Positions 49,009 to 62,939 of a stretch of 64,000 nt of DNA are shown here, piece by piece; within the stretch, counting starts at the first letter, position 1; the number at the start of each line of letters is the position of its first letter. Under the pieces are notes generated by a model that saw only the letters and a program-made list of their open reading frames with translations, did not search any database and had not been told where the DNA came from. A program made the position numbers and the translations under genes. The stretch is from Auanema rhodensis (Eukaryota; Nematoda; Chromadorea; Rhabditida; Rhabditidae): assembly GCA_964057225.1 (NCBI GenBank), contig OZ059897.1, forward strand, positions 9,114,001 through 9,178,000, read 5' to 3'.

Positions 49009-51265
49009 TCAGCATAATAAGATGAGCAAGTTAACTGACGATGTCTCCAGCTGATTCTCAAGTATGAACTTGAGCAGTTCCTGCTGCTTACAGCTGGCCG
49101 TTGATGCTGTCTGGCAGATTATCGGCGGAGGTGTTGGTGGTGGCGGAGCATCCGGTAGTGGTGGAGCCGGCGGTGATCGATTTTCCGAGCATATAGACTG
49201 AAGCCAAAAGCTGATAAGGATGATTGAAGAATAATGATTATTAGATTTGAAAGCAGATGATTGATTAGGAGGGGAAAGAAAAGGAAAACTGAGAAGAAGA
49301 TGTAGAAGATGAATGGGAAAAGTCATAGAAATCAAAGATGCTTTTAGAAAGAAGGTTATTAGATTGAATCTGAAAAAGTTAACCAAAAATCTGTAACTTG
49401 TATCGAACTGTGCAGACAAATTCTATTGGACAATTAAGACAAAAAACTTGAATTTTGCTTGAATTTTGTTAAAAAATTCGTGTAATTTGTGAATTATAAA
49501 AGTTAATTTGATAAAAAAATGTGAAAAATAAGTTTGAAAAAAGAAAACAAAAATAAAAGAAAAACACAAAAAAACCATAACCAAACGAAATGTCTAGTTA
49601 GTCTAATTTGAAGATATTAGAAAACCCAAAATTATGAATTAATAATTAAAAAAAAGAAAAAGAAAAAGGACAGAAAACTATATATTAGAACTAGAAAATT
49701 ATTAGTACCTGATCTGATTCTTCGGGTAAATCAAGACTGATGTTAATAGTAGATTCGCTCGGACTTTCATTGACAGCTATAGTAGAGATATGGGTCCTAT
49801 TCATCTAAAGTTAAGCCAAGCAACGTAAGAGCACAAATAGAAACTTGTTTGGTTAAAATTAAACTTCTTTTTCCTTTTTTGTTGTAAAAATAATGAAAAC
49901 AATCTCTAACACTACCCCAACAGATTAGAAAGAAAGTCACAAAAAACATGCAAAGATTCACTATAGTTAAGGATATTTTGTGTAGAAATTTCTTCAAAAA
50001 ATATTGGAAAAATTTAAGAAAATACGAAGAAATTTTGAATTCGAGAGAATAAACTATGTTATACTTACATCTAATGGACAGCCATCAGAAGCAGAGGAGA
50101 TTCCTGATGTTGAGCTTCCGAAAGACTCTGATGAGGCGGCTACAGAGTGAATAGATGTCTGCGAAGCTTGAGAATGACGTCGATTATGCTGAATCTAAAT
50201 GATGATATACGCTACGTTCAACTTCGAACAAATACTCACTTCTCCAAGTTTTGCTGTGATTCGTCGGCTGCTGGCACCCATGGCAGAACTAACGTGATTC
50301 CATGAGAATCTTTTCAAGATTCCGCCCTGAACTACAGCAGCACCCTTTGGCTTCATATCAATAGCATCAGCTGTGTGATAGCGTTTTTCGAATCGTCGTC
50401 CTTGAAGTGGAGGATCTTCGTCTGCGGTGACAAGCAGAGTCGGGGAGCTATGGTTATCCTCTAGACCGTTAACAGGAGTGTTAATTTCTCTACAAAAGAC
50501 AAGTATAAAGACAGAAAGCTCAAAAGCCTGTTACCTGGTATCACCACGTCGAGATGGTGATGGGCTTCGTGAAACACTTTTGCCTCCCTCGATTTCAGGT
50601 CCTGAAGAATTCGACCTAGATCGTGGCCTATCTTCGGTAAAAGTGACAGTTTGAGCTTCAGCTCCAAGAGCCATATGAAGATCAACTGAGCTTCTACTAG
50701 TGCTTAATGGATTAGCAATACAGCTAGCCACACTAAGTTTATGAAGAGGTGGTAGTCGCTGAGGTGAATCCAAACGATCGTTATAACGATTTAATTGTTC
50801 AGTAGATGATACTGTTCCCATTCTATGCATATCTGAAACCAAATGATATAGGTTCATTAATATATGAAATGATCATACGATTCATATGCGCGTGAGCATG
50901 AGCAATAGCAACTGTCTGTGAGTCCATGCTACTGCTCTTACGATGAACTATTGACATGTTTGCCAGATTCTGAGCAACACCAGTGAATGGTCTGAAAAAA
51001 GATAATAAAATACTATTCATATCAATAGATATGATACATACCCTCGAGTAGCATCATCAATAGGGCTATCATGAGGAAGAGTATAAGCTCTGTGCAAATG
51101 CCGGAACTCATCTCGAGCCATTCCCAACAGTTCTGTCCATTTTCGAGTTTCTTCCACACCACCCGTATGCATCATGTAAAGCTGAGAGCATGTATGGAAC
51201 ACATTCATATGTAACAAGTAGAAACCAGCTGAAACAATGATATGTTAAATCATAAGTTCATGAAT

Positions 51266-51317
<52 letters not shown>

Positions 51318-54259
51318 TAAATCTAGAGAAAAAGAGAGAGCAAGAGTTTTCAAAAAAAAAGAATTGTATTCAATTAAAATATCTTTTTGTATTTCCTTTT
51401 AACTGAATTTAATTATAAAAATATTTCATTTCTATTAATTTGTTTTTGAGAATTATTAAGATATTTGAAAAGTGAACTTACTTCCATCTGGAAATGGATG
51501 ACATATCAGACTTGTAAGATGCATTGGAGGTCTGGCTATACGAAGACGATCAGCCTTCTTACGGCAAATCAAAAACATATCAGTGAAAACCAAACAATAC
51601 ATTTCCATCTAAAAAGATTTATTGAAAAACAGTTGAGAAAGAGATTGATATATACCTTTGGTCCTTGTTTTCCTTCACGCACTTTCAATTCACCTCGATG
51701 GAATAGACGACGATAAACTTGAACATTGGGAGGAAAGTATGGCATTGGATGAACTAAATCTAAACAACATCGTTGACCATAGAAAATCTGTAAAAAATGG
51801 ATTATGATATAAGCTGTATTAATGATAGAAACCTTCTCAAATTCATCTTGATCAACACAATCATAACTATCAATTTGGGATCGAATTTCTTCCAATTGAT
51901 GTCGGAGATCATTGTTATTCATCTCGAGATTAAGCATATGTGTTGCTTCTTCAACTTGATCAATTAAACTTTGAACAAGCTCTTTCTCTTGTGCTTCAGT
52001 TGATGATCGAAGAATAGCCTAAAAAGACAAATGTTATAAAGAATTCCTCATAAACAAAACAGATGATTTACCTTTAATAGCAAGCTATATCTGGTTAATC
52101 TTTGCATGGGCATTGTTAAAGTATCCGACAATTTCTGTCGTCTCATGCTATCTTGAGACTCAGACCACTGAAATAAGACAATTTTTGAATTCGAAGACTG
52201 TTTTGAAGGCAGCTTACTGAGACAAATTCAGCAAATAGATGAGTATCTTTTTGCTTTTTCTGAAGATACAAAAGAGAATCATTGTGAGATGAAGTGAATG
52301 CTGTATAGTAGTGAGCCCATGTCATAATGGATGAGAACATTGGTTTCAGATACGTCAGATTCAATGGACATCCCTTAGATCGCGATTGTTCAAGCATGGG
52401 CAATATATTCTTTTCCCAAAATCTTCTATGTTTATCAAATAATTCATCATAATTAAGAAAAACTTTTTCCACAAGAATATCTCTGAAATAGAAAATATTA
52501 ATTAAACGATTAGAACATTGCAAATTGTACTTTAAGAACCCGCTTCGTTGTAATTCTTTTAAATAATCTTTCAAATCGGCCATGTTCTTCAATACCTGGA
52601 AGAGATTTACAGCTTATTTAAGTTGCACGAATGATATTCGTTTACCTGAATATATCTACATTCTGTTGTGACTAGTTCCCATATAGCTTCTTGTTGTTCA
52701 ATACATCTACGAGATAAATCTTGATGATTTGATACAATCATCTTCCAATGTTCTTCTAATTCTAAAAACGGAAGACACGTATTTGTGTTTTCTTTCATTG
52801 TAGCCAGCCGATTGATCAGATCATTCTTTTCCTGAAAAAAAGCAAATAGAATATATGAATTTTTGAACATTATGTCTGATATACTTTGCCAAAAAACAAG
52901 CTGATACGACTTGATGCAAGTGAGCGAGCACGTCGAGTGCCACCATCATCTGGATACATATCGGAGCATGATGCTCCATCATCCAACATATTAATTTCTC
53001 TGAAACAAATAAACAAATTGATATCAGATATTTTCATATATCTAGAATATAAAATTAAAAATATGTAAACTATAATCTATAAAGCAAATATCTACATACA
53101 TGCAAGACATGTATGTATGAAAAGTCATGTGCTCTTGTTCTCAGACATTCGCTACATGATCTCACACAAATTCTTAGATCAAAAACTGCAGTCAGAACAG
53201 ATTATAATTCCGTATCTTGTATTATTTGAACAAAAATTTATTTTAATAGATTGATCATGTGAATGTTTGATGAAAGTAACTTACTTTGTTGAACTATCAT
53301 TACTTCTTCCTTCAGAAAAGTCGTCACTACCATTCAGCTTATTCTCAGAATGCTGTCGTGATTTGGATAGCTGAAGATAGTAAAGTTATGAAAAGAAACA
53401 AGAGAAATGTTTGAAAAATAAATAAATAATCAATAGAAATGCTTTTTTTCTTTGTAGAAATCAAAAAAATATTTATGCTCATCATGCTCATCATGCTCAT
53501 GAACATTTTTCTTAGCATTACATATTTACTTTTCAAAAATTTACTTCTTTTCCTAAAAAGCCAAAACGTACTAAACTTAACTTACCAATCGACTGTTAAC
53601 AAAGGAGGATTTACGACTGATAGCTTCTGCACTCATTTTTCGGCTTGGACGGTCTCCCGGCGACTCATCCATTGAGTGCGTGTTACGACTATGATAGCCC
53701 ACTCGCATCACGCTACGTCCTGAAAATACAAGAAAGTTAGAAAAAAAGAAGTTGTTTGAAAAAACAAAGGCAAATAGTTGTAATTATTTTGGATACTTTT
53801 CAATTTTTTTTAAGATTTCAAGAGAGGGAGGGACAGAGATAGAGAGAATGCTCCAAATATCATTAGCTATATGTATGTCGTGTAGAACTCGAAGATGAGC
53901 TTAACAACATTTGCTCAGAAGAACAGCCATTTTTGAGCATTTTTCGTGTGGACATAGGAAAAGTGAATGTTTGGATGAAAATGAAGTTTAATATAATTAT
54001 ATAATTGAATACATGTGTGGGCGATAGACATGTTTGAATTTTCGAAGAAAGACAATTAAATAAAAATTAATAGAAACCAATTAAAATGGTAAATGTATAA
54101 GTACATAGCATATCGTATATAGTATCTATGCATTATATAGAATAAAGAGAGATATTCTATTTGAAAAGTTGACTTCAATCATAGCCATTTGATGAATTAA
54201 TATTATTTTTTATTATTATAATTATTATTTTATTAATTATATAGAAAATAGAAAATAAA

Positions 54260-54319
<60 letters not shown>

Positions 54320-57300
54320 GAGATAATACATACTCTAATCTAAAATTGTAATAATACAAATAAGACTGAAGATAATAATAGAAATGTAAAATCAAATTTA
54401 CAGCAAGATGCAGAAAAGATGTTTAACTAGTAAGCTAACAAGCAAATAATCAAAGTAGATTTGAATTTTTCTCCCAAATTCAGATATAGTTGAAGAGGAT
54501 GAGGAGAAAAGTGATGTGAGAAATTGAAGCTAGAGAGAGAAAAAGAGTGAGGGAGAAGAGAGGATGAGAATGGGTAGGGGGGCGGAAAGAGGGAGAAGTT
54601 AGAACTTTAAGTTGAAATGTAGCTTCTTTTTTTCTTTTTTTCAATGATTATATGATATTAATAGGTTTACATATAATATATATTATGATATATACATATA
54701 AGAAAAGCTGGAAAAAAGAAGTGTTGTGTTATGCTTATTTCAATTTTTTTATTTGTTTTCCATTAATGCTTATAGTCCAGCATTGAGCGATATTATTTAC
54801 AAATTTGTTGATGAATATGAGATACATGAGAGAAAGCATTGAGGAATGATCTGATCCAAATAAACTAAATGACCAATAATTGAAATTTTATTTTATTTTT
54901 TTCAAAAAAAATAGGAACAGATTGTAGAAGAAACAAAGGAGAATATATGTGTGAGAGGAAGTAAGAACAAGCGAGGGGGCTTGTTCGGAAAATTAAAATT
55001 TGAAATGAGCAAGCGTTCAGTGATGTTTAGAGCAAATGAAATGAATGTTCCACGTGAAAATCACGTAGTAATCATATGCTAATTAGTGTGAAAATTCAAG
55101 TGATTGTCAGACTTCTCAGGATGAATATATGCTCATAATCATAAATGGAAAAGAAAAAGAAAGACCGGCAAAACCACTTTTTGAGCTTGAGCTAATCCAA
55201 ATTGCCTGGAGGAAAAATTAAGCACAATCAAACGGACAAATAACGAGAAGCTGATTGGTAGTTACTTATGAAACCTGAGAAGTATGGGCGGCATGAACAC
55301 TTCAGCTTGATAATGTATGTGAGGAAGTGCCGAGAAGAACACAACCTTCTAACAGCAAACATTTGGTATAAACATAAATTGTTTTTTATAAAGTGCGACT
55401 TATAATCAGATGAATTGAAAGTAAAAATATTTGATAAAGAACTACCGATTTGTACATGTTTGAATTACAACTATCATGTAGTTTTGAGTTTGTCTTCATC
55501 AAGAGGGAGGCAGAGTTAAGCTAAAGTGTGAAAGTAATCGAATGTAAGAGTTGATGCCAAAAAATCTGACAAATATGGAAAGAGATGATGCAGTAGATGA
55601 AGACAGAAGACTGGAAAAATGGAAGCAACTGAAGAAATTCGAATTATCCCTCATGGGAGACAATGCGATAGAGATACGAGAATAAGCACACACGAAGACC
55701 TTAAAGAGGAATATACCGAAGGATAAAAGAATATTGAGCCTAAGATCTAATGCTATTTTCTGTTGAGAGAGAGAGAGAGGCAGGGGGGGGAGGAAGATGG
55801 AGATATAAGGATGAAGATAAGAAGGAAAAAAGAAGCAAGATTGGGATTATAATTGAAAGCCTCAAATCATCATATACATAAACATAGAGGTAAATATAGA
55901 GAGATTGAGAACAAATAAGAATTTAAGAGAGAGAGAAAGCGAAAGAGAGAGAGAGGTTGAAGGAAAGAACAAGAGATTTTTCACGTGTTGAAGCACACAA
56001 ATTGAAAACAAGAAGAACAAAAAATGCTGAATACAATCAATATCTTGAGTCTTCAATATACGTAGATACTTTTATGGCATTTTTTAAAGAAAAAACATAT
56101 GTTAAGGAGAGAAAATAAAAAACAAACAATTGAATTTGACGAGTAAAGTAAGATTCTTTTCATTTTTATTCTACTTTGACATCAAAGAATATGAAAGTTG
56201 CTCTCGTAAAGATCAAATTTCGTTCGAACTATACTCGAAGAGTTCAAGTTTAGGAAATCAGAACAACAAGTACAATTCGCATATTTCTAATCTTCCTACA
56301 AATACCCGAACCTGATAACTTGAATTGATAAATAGTATAGATAATAAGAAAATCAATTGAAACAGTTCAATAGAACTGAGGTTCATAACTGGAAAATAAA
56401 GACAACGTCAGTTGTGGGTGGCTTAATTAGCAAGTTCAATAATAGGATATTATTGTTTTCATTTGGAATTATATGATTTTGAAGAATTATAGTTAGTTCA
56501 TTGTATAATATGTGATGTTCATATATAATTCTGGGATTCTTCTTGAACATTTTCGGAACATAAGAGTAGCTCTGAAGATTAGGGAATACCTAATAATCGT
56601 TGAGTAAATTATTGGAAAGCAGAATATCTGGCGAGGTTTTTCGTATTTTGTTCGGAGACGACGGGAAAAAAGTTTTAAAGAAGAAATAGATCAAGGAGTA
56701 TTTGACTTTTTGTGTTACGATTAATTCATAGAATATTCTATAAATAATTTCTTGACGATTTTCTGTTGAAGCAATGAGTTGATGCAGTAGATGAGATGGA
56801 TGAAGGAGAAATAAGACGGGTGAAAGATGAAGTAAACGAAGGAGAAGAAGAAGATTTCGAATGATGCAAGATCAAGTAAAGTGGGAATTTTGATGTTAGA
56901 TCAGAAGCAGAAAAGGTCTTCTTCCGAAGTACGGAATCGTGTGTCTGCATCTGATTACTTGACTAAGTAAAATGACATCAGCTAAGTACTAAAGATAGAA
57001 AAAATTCTAAATATATACCAGAAAAATAGAAGAAATTTCCGGGAAACACAATTTGAAAATGATTAATGAAAAATTTGATATCAAATTTTTGTATAAACTA
57101 ATAAGTTGTGTAGATGTATGCAGTTATTATTAGAATTATAAATATATAATTATAATAAAATAAAATATAATAATATAGGTCAAATTGATAAGAAAATATC
57201 TTTATCTATACATATACATATACATATATATATGAATATATTATATGATATAGTACTTATAACTACTAAAAATATTATTGAGAGTATTGACGAGGATGTA

Positions 57301-59496
57301 ACACAAACATGAAATCATAAATAGGAAACATCGTTAAGATCTGAAATGGAAAATTTCTTTCACGGAAATTCGTGAGAAACAACAGATTGAAATTCGTCGT
57401 GCGAAATAAGGTTCAAGATGCTCAATGTAGCTCAAACAACCAGCTAAATGCTGTCAAAAAACTTAGACGATTGGCAACAGAATGTCTTCACATCCTCGCA
57501 TGCTTTCTTGCTACTGTGCCGACAATGTGGCTGTTCTGATGGCTGCAGCAGCAACTGCAGCAACGACAACGACGTCGTTGTCTTTCATACAATACCAAAG
57601 CAATTTTTGGATCCTACTAACCCAACACAAGGATTATGGAAGCATTGATGTTGTTGATGACGATGATGCGACACGTGAAAACGACGTCTGTTGAGAACAG
57701 CTGAGCTGTCCGGTTGGTCTGAACGAACGGCTCCTTACAACATTCATGATGATGTGTCTGACGAAGACGAAGATGAAAGACAATGCTACCATGTAGCGGG
57801 ATTATGACGAGAGGAAGAAGAAGAAGTATACAACGACTGACAATTATCAGAGTTTAAAGAACCGGAACGCTTTAAGTATGATGATGAATTGAGTGTAAAA
57901 CAATTTTCATTGCAATTCAGTAGTAGACTTCGTTCTAGAGCTATCTTCGCAAAAAAAAGGAAATTCAAGACAACAACTGATCGTTGATGTCTCTGAAATA
58001 GCTTTCAATGTGTACAATTAAGGTTTGAGGATATGTTATGTGAGAGTATGTAAAGCAAGAAAAGTTAAAAGTTGCTAAATGTATAAATAAAAAGAAGAAA
58101 AAACGTCAAAACAAATAAGAAAAAAATAAGTTGGTTGCATATTTTTCTTAGTTACGGCCTGATATCTGAGAAAAATATGAACGGAGAGAGAGTGAGAGAT
58201 AGCTCTAGAAAACTAAGAGAAACGATGACAATTTATAGAGAAAAAACTATTTTTTAGTATTTTGTTCGTTAAAATTCAAAAGAAAACTATCACAAATAGA
58301 TTTTCTCACGAACTTGGAAACTATTAGATCTCCAATATGAATATCTATGAAGAAATAAAAGGAGCAAGAGCTAATCATCATCACAAAGAAGCAAAAATTG
58401 TTAGCAAGGAAGCCTAACTATAGATGAATTCATTTATTTTCTCCTAAATTCTTTATCTCTCATCAAACTTTATATAATAGATATCATCTTAATAAGAGAG
58501 AAATTCTCTCTGTTTCCAGCCAATAATACAAAAGGGAATTTTGAGGAATTACAGGATTAGATGACTCTATTCAATTGGCAGTTTTTCTGATTAAAATAAA
58601 GAGAGGGAGATGAAAAAAAAACAAAAAAAAACATATACGATTATAGGAAAAACCGGATTGATATTTCATGACATAATCTGTTTTCAAACTCTTTTATTAT
58701 TTATTTCAATGAATCATATGTAATTTATTATTTTTTTATTTTGAAATATGAGCAAAACGAGAGCAAAGAGGTAAAGAGCAAAAAAAAACGAGAAAGAAAG
58801 ATAGATGAAGAGTGAGCTAAAGAGAGAGAGAGAGAGATGAAGAGAGAGAGAGAGAGAGAGAGATTTGGATTTTTAGCTCATATTAATTCAATTTTAAAAA
58901 CAGATCATGAATTGAATCTTCTAACTTCAACTTATTCTGTCGACCTGTTCAAGAATATAAAAGTAATCCATGAATATTCCCGCTGCTGGAAGTTTTTTTA
59001 GTTGAACAACTTCATTTTTTAAATTTTTTTCTTAATATATACAAAGAATATTCGTGTAGGCGTCTCAAACAGACAAGGAAGTATCCATGAGGAGATGGTC
59101 ATGTGGATGAAAATGGAGACGTTCTCTTTCTCGACAACTCTGCTATGCTTTTCCATTTTTTCCTTATTCGTCTTCGCCTACATACACTCAATTTTGAAAA
59201 TCAGAAAGAGACGAAGATTTGATCAGAAAAAGTTTTTCATAAAAAAAATTAATATAATTTGTACTCGAAAGTTCAAAAATTCTTCAAAAAAAAAATCAAC
59301 GAAGTGAAAAGACGAATTGTGGATGGCGTAGTAGGGAATATTCTGAAGAATAAAAGAAAGTTTCAAGAGAGAGAGAGAAAGAAAAAATAGAGAGAGAGAG
59401 AGAAACGGGAGAGTGAATTAGTGCCAAGTTTCAAATACGGAACTTGTGTGACTTACCCAGTTTCCGTTTGAACAGTAGAACCTCGTCGTCACACAT
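49009..59496 (-). CDS. PLEKHG5-like Rho guanine-nucleotide exchange factor, complete 18-exon gene model
   Basis: Exons (minus): 59496-59457, 53719-53586, 53370-53285, 52999-52885, 52831-52646, 52595-52531, 52482-52218, 52167-52072, 52018-51833, 51787-51656, 51608-51482, 51228-51042, 50991-50879, 50832-50535, 50489-50240, 50194-50069, 49804-49709, 49197-49009. Phases agree at all 17 junctions; total 896 residues. The DH domain (about 172-365) starts at [17 protein letters not shown] and contains [20 protein letters not shown]; it loads GTP onto Rho-family GTPases. The PH domain (about 400-535) holds [17 protein letters not shown]. Both match human PLEKHG5/Syx best in memory, including RxxLVHPMP and the HW...QDLSRR lead-in. 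The tail is Ser-rich with RRxS sites; [17 protein letters not shown] (about 843-859) could bind SH3/WW domains. The N-terminal Ras-binding-like domain of PLEKHG5 and its C-terminal PDZ ligand are not seen. Confidence 0.92.
51265..51330. repeat. (GA)n microsatellite inside a RhoGEF intron
   Basis: GA tract in the intron between the exons at 51608-51482 and 51228-51042, which makes this 253-base intron longer than most of the others in this part of the gene. Confidence 0.8.
54263..54313. repeat. (TA)n microsatellite
   Basis: About 25 uninterrupted TA units, the longest in the window. Able to form cruciforms; located in the first intron of the RhoGEF gene. Confidence 0.9.
57790..57944 (-). CDS. 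Candidate orphan exon, Ser/Asn-rich
   Basis: A T-rich tract ending GCGAAG precedes 51 codons plus two bases and a donor GTAGCA at 57789. The product, [15 protein letters not shown] then [20 protein letters not shown] and a Ser run, looks like real coding sequence rather than translated intron. Entry is phase 0 and exit phase 2. It cannot join the RhoGEF exons: skipping to the exon at 53719 or 52999 creates a stop. The exit phase would suit the distant pde-4-like gene, but nothing else supports that. It may belong to an unrecognised gene on this strand. Confidence 0.27.
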
Positions 59497-60154
59497 TACT
59501 GATGGACGTCAATGAAATTCAGAAGAAGGGGGAGGAGGAGAAGGAAGGAGAAGACGGAAGAGAATAAATACGGAAAAGAAATAAATATGTAGCTCAGCGG
59601 AAAAGGATAAAATCCTGGTTATGTCTTCGAGCAATTTTCCGATTCTGAAGAACTTTGACGATTGATAGTTAAATTGAAGACAGTGTTGAGGGGTAGAGAT
59701 GAAACTAGCAGTTTTGCCTGTCTTCTTCTCACTTCTGATATCTGCGACGGCGAAAAGTATAGAATGAAGATTCGGACTGAACAACTAATTAGTCAACCAG
59801 AACGACTGCCTTGAGATGAAGATGTTCCAATAGAAATTCGAAGAAACAATTCCAAGTTGAAAAAAGCTGAGCAGTTTCTTGAAGTCTGAGTTGTAGAGAT
59901 TGATGAATAAACGTTTCCAGAATCGGATTATTAGATGAAGTGAATAAGATGAATACTATAGAAAGTTCAAAGCTTTTGAATGCCGTTAATAGAGACAGAT
60001 GAACACAGCTTATTTTTCTATCGTCGTAGATTTCATGGAATCATAAAGATTCAAAATAGATGAATCTGAGGCTAGAAACGATCACCTTATGTTGATGAAC
60101 AAAGAGATAATGATGCTCTTTTGGTAGAGAACGTCTATCAGTAAGCTAAGAGAT

Positions 60155-60203
60155 TTGACGAAGACGACGGCGATGATGACGACGACGACGACGATGATGA
60201 AAT
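60155..60203. repeat. GAC/GAT trinucleotide repeat
   Basis: Interrupted run of GAC and GAT units; plus strand would read Asp or Thr/Met repeats depending on frame. No gene context. Confidence 0.75.
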
Positions 60204-62939
60204 TAGAAAGATTCAGAGCAATTGGAGTTGGGCGGAGTATAGGTGAGGGAATAGAATCTTTCATGAGTCGATGTCTTTTCAAGCGTTTATATTTTTATTT
60301 GGAGGCATTTTCTCCGACGTCGTCGTCTTCCAGAATTCTTTAACTATGATATGAAAATATAAGTTTTATATAAATAATAAAGAATTAACTGAATGAATAT
60401 GAATAATACTAAGTTTGAATAGCGTAGTAGAAAGTAAGTTAATAGAAACGCAACAAGAATGAAGCTATTGAACGTTACACTCAGAGATAAAGATCATTCA
60501 GTCATAGAAAAAGGTGAGTGTAGTCAAAGGCTTAAATCATCGATGGTTGTCGGTTCTGACAGGAGGAACAGTCGTTTTGAAAATGAAAATATGAAAAGAG
60601 ACCTATTAGATGTCTAAGGAAGATAAGATGAAGATGTTAGAGAATGAGGAAATGATAGTTTCCGAGATTCGTTGCCATGGTTACATCCCTAATCGTGACG
60701 AGAAGAAGAGGTGCAATGTATCAGATGCAGGAAAAAAGGAAGAAGAAGAAGGAAAAAATATGAAAACTGCTAAGATACATACATACGTCAAGAAAGGCAA
60801 AATGAAAGAGAGATAGAGAGGGAGTCAGATAGAAAAGGGATAGATATAGGAAGATTTGTGTGAATGAGAAGGATATACGGGAATGTGAGAGGAAAATTGA
60901 GATAATTAATTGTCTCGAAGCATAAAGTACCAGAATATTTGACATAGAACTTTGCCCTGAGGGATAAAAGTAAAAGAGCAAAAAAAAGCTGTTGAATCAT
61001 TAATTAAACATCTGTTGAAAGCAGATTGAATTAAGCACTTGGTATTACATTACAATTTTTAATTTCAAATCGTCTCAGATCTCTACCAAACTAAACTAAA
61101 CTAGCCAATGATTTTCCAAAAAAAAAAAATTAATTGTCAGTTCTTTAGCTAAATTATGTATTATATGTTTAGTAAGAGAGTTAAGCCAAAGCTGATTTGA
61201 AAAATAATATTTTTGGTTTTAAATGTTTTAAAAGGAACCAAGTACTATTTGTTTTTATTGGACAAACGACTAAATTCTTTAATAATCTAGATATAAGTAT
61301 ATCTTTCGAAAAGAAAGACAAGAAACAACAAAATTCAGAATTTTACATATGAAACGTATGCTGGCGATAAAAGAGGAAGTAATACAATTTGAAGGAGAGA
61401 GAGAGAGAACACAAAAAAAAGAAAAAACTGAGAAAAGATACTATATCTAATGACTTTCACCTCCAATTATTCAAAGATTAATACTGAGGAGTAACTCACT
61501 AGTTAAAACATGAAGAAAGTGCCAAAGTATAATGGACTTGTTGAATATTGCAATCTGACAAGCAGCGACTACATGATAATGAAAAATTTTGTGAAAAAAA
61601 GGAGTAAAAAGAGAAAAAGAGAAATGGAAGAAGGAAGCAAAAAAGGAATATGAATGAAAGCACTTTGTGCAAACCTTCTGAAATATGAATGAAAGTAGTG
61701 TTTCACGTAATTTACGTGGTAAATAGACATTCAAGTAATCCGTAAGTAAATGAAAGCAAAATTAATTTCAGTTCAGTGATGAATGAAAAACAAAAAGTGG
61801 AAAAGAGGATAGTCCTCTGGCTTCGCCTTTTTAAATATTTGTTGCAAAAAAGGATAACGGATAAAGGTTGAAAGGCAAAAGGTGGAAAAACTATTTTGAA
61901 AAGAGGTGGAGACAACGAAGCAGAAGTGGGATGATTTACTTTTGAGCTTGAACAGGAGACAATGGGAAAAATAAGCAGATGATGTCAGCTTATCAACGTC
62001 ACTCAGCAGCATGTGAACTTTTAGTTAAAACATCTCAAGAACAATAAATAATAAATCGCTTTAAATCTCTTTGTTCATAGTAGAAAAAGGCTTCTAGTCT
62101 CTATATAGTGTAGTATTACGTGTATAAATATATTCTTATAATAATTATTATAAGAAAAATATGTATTTATATATAGAATTACAAGAGATGAAAAGTAAAA
62201 TGAAAATGAGGAAAATCGCATCATGTTCGATAGCAAAAAGCTTAGAATAGATGGCAGAAGCATGTGCATAACATTCAGATTCAGAAATACATAAATATGT
62301 AGTAATCATAGTTTTGAGAATATATATTTTTTCTTTTTTTAAAACTTGAAATGAAGAGTTAGATTTAGAAAAAAAATGAGTTGAGTTCTTCTTTCTAATC
62401 TTCTTTCTCGACCATGTTCAAAAGTCCAAAAACCGAAAAAAAATAAGAGAGAGAGAGAGAGAATGAGAGAGAGAGATTCGTTTTCCAGACAACTATGAGT
62501 AGACTGCATAATATAGAAAGCGGGTGGCCTTTTAAAAATAATTGCTAGTTAATGATATGGCTTGTATGCAGTATAGGTTCGAATTTACACGAAGAAAACT
62601 GCAGAATATCTATCTCTTCAAGTAGATTGGTATTCACACGAAAAGGGAATTAATGAAGCAACCTCAGAATGTGTAGCTGAAGTACAAATGGAGAAGGTAG
62701 CTGAAGCTTGAATTTTCGCCGCAGGGTTTCAAGCTTCTGTTTCTCATCTCTATGTAAGAAAATCATATTAGTCAAGCTCATGTGGATCAGATGCAGAAAG
62801 ATATGTATATGTATGTCCATCAGATCTTAACTTTTGCTTTTTCGCAAAATAAAATGAAAGAAAGTGTAATTAAGAGACCAAGGCGAATTGTCAATGCTTT
62901 TGAGTCATAGTCTATTAACTTCATATTGTCACTTTCGTA

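Larger units (their letters stand above)
53720..59456. other. First intron of the RhoGEF gene (5.7 kb)
   Basis: Bounded by GTAAGT at 59456 and TTTTCAG before 53719. It contains a long TA microsatellite (54263-54313), GA blocks (54534-54600, 55765-55800, 55927-55953, 58819-58861) and a candidate exon at 57790-57944 whose phases do not fit this gene. A minus-strand ATG at 56950 opens 70 codons ([21 protein letters not shown]...) but has no donor. Long first introns often carry enhancers in nematodes. Confidence 0.65.

Noticed and set aside
62700-62748. EKQKLETLRRKFKLQ coding-like minus-strand segment as a RhoGEF exon
   Set aside because: No GT donor follows the coding-like part, and its phase cannot be tied to exon 1 or 2.
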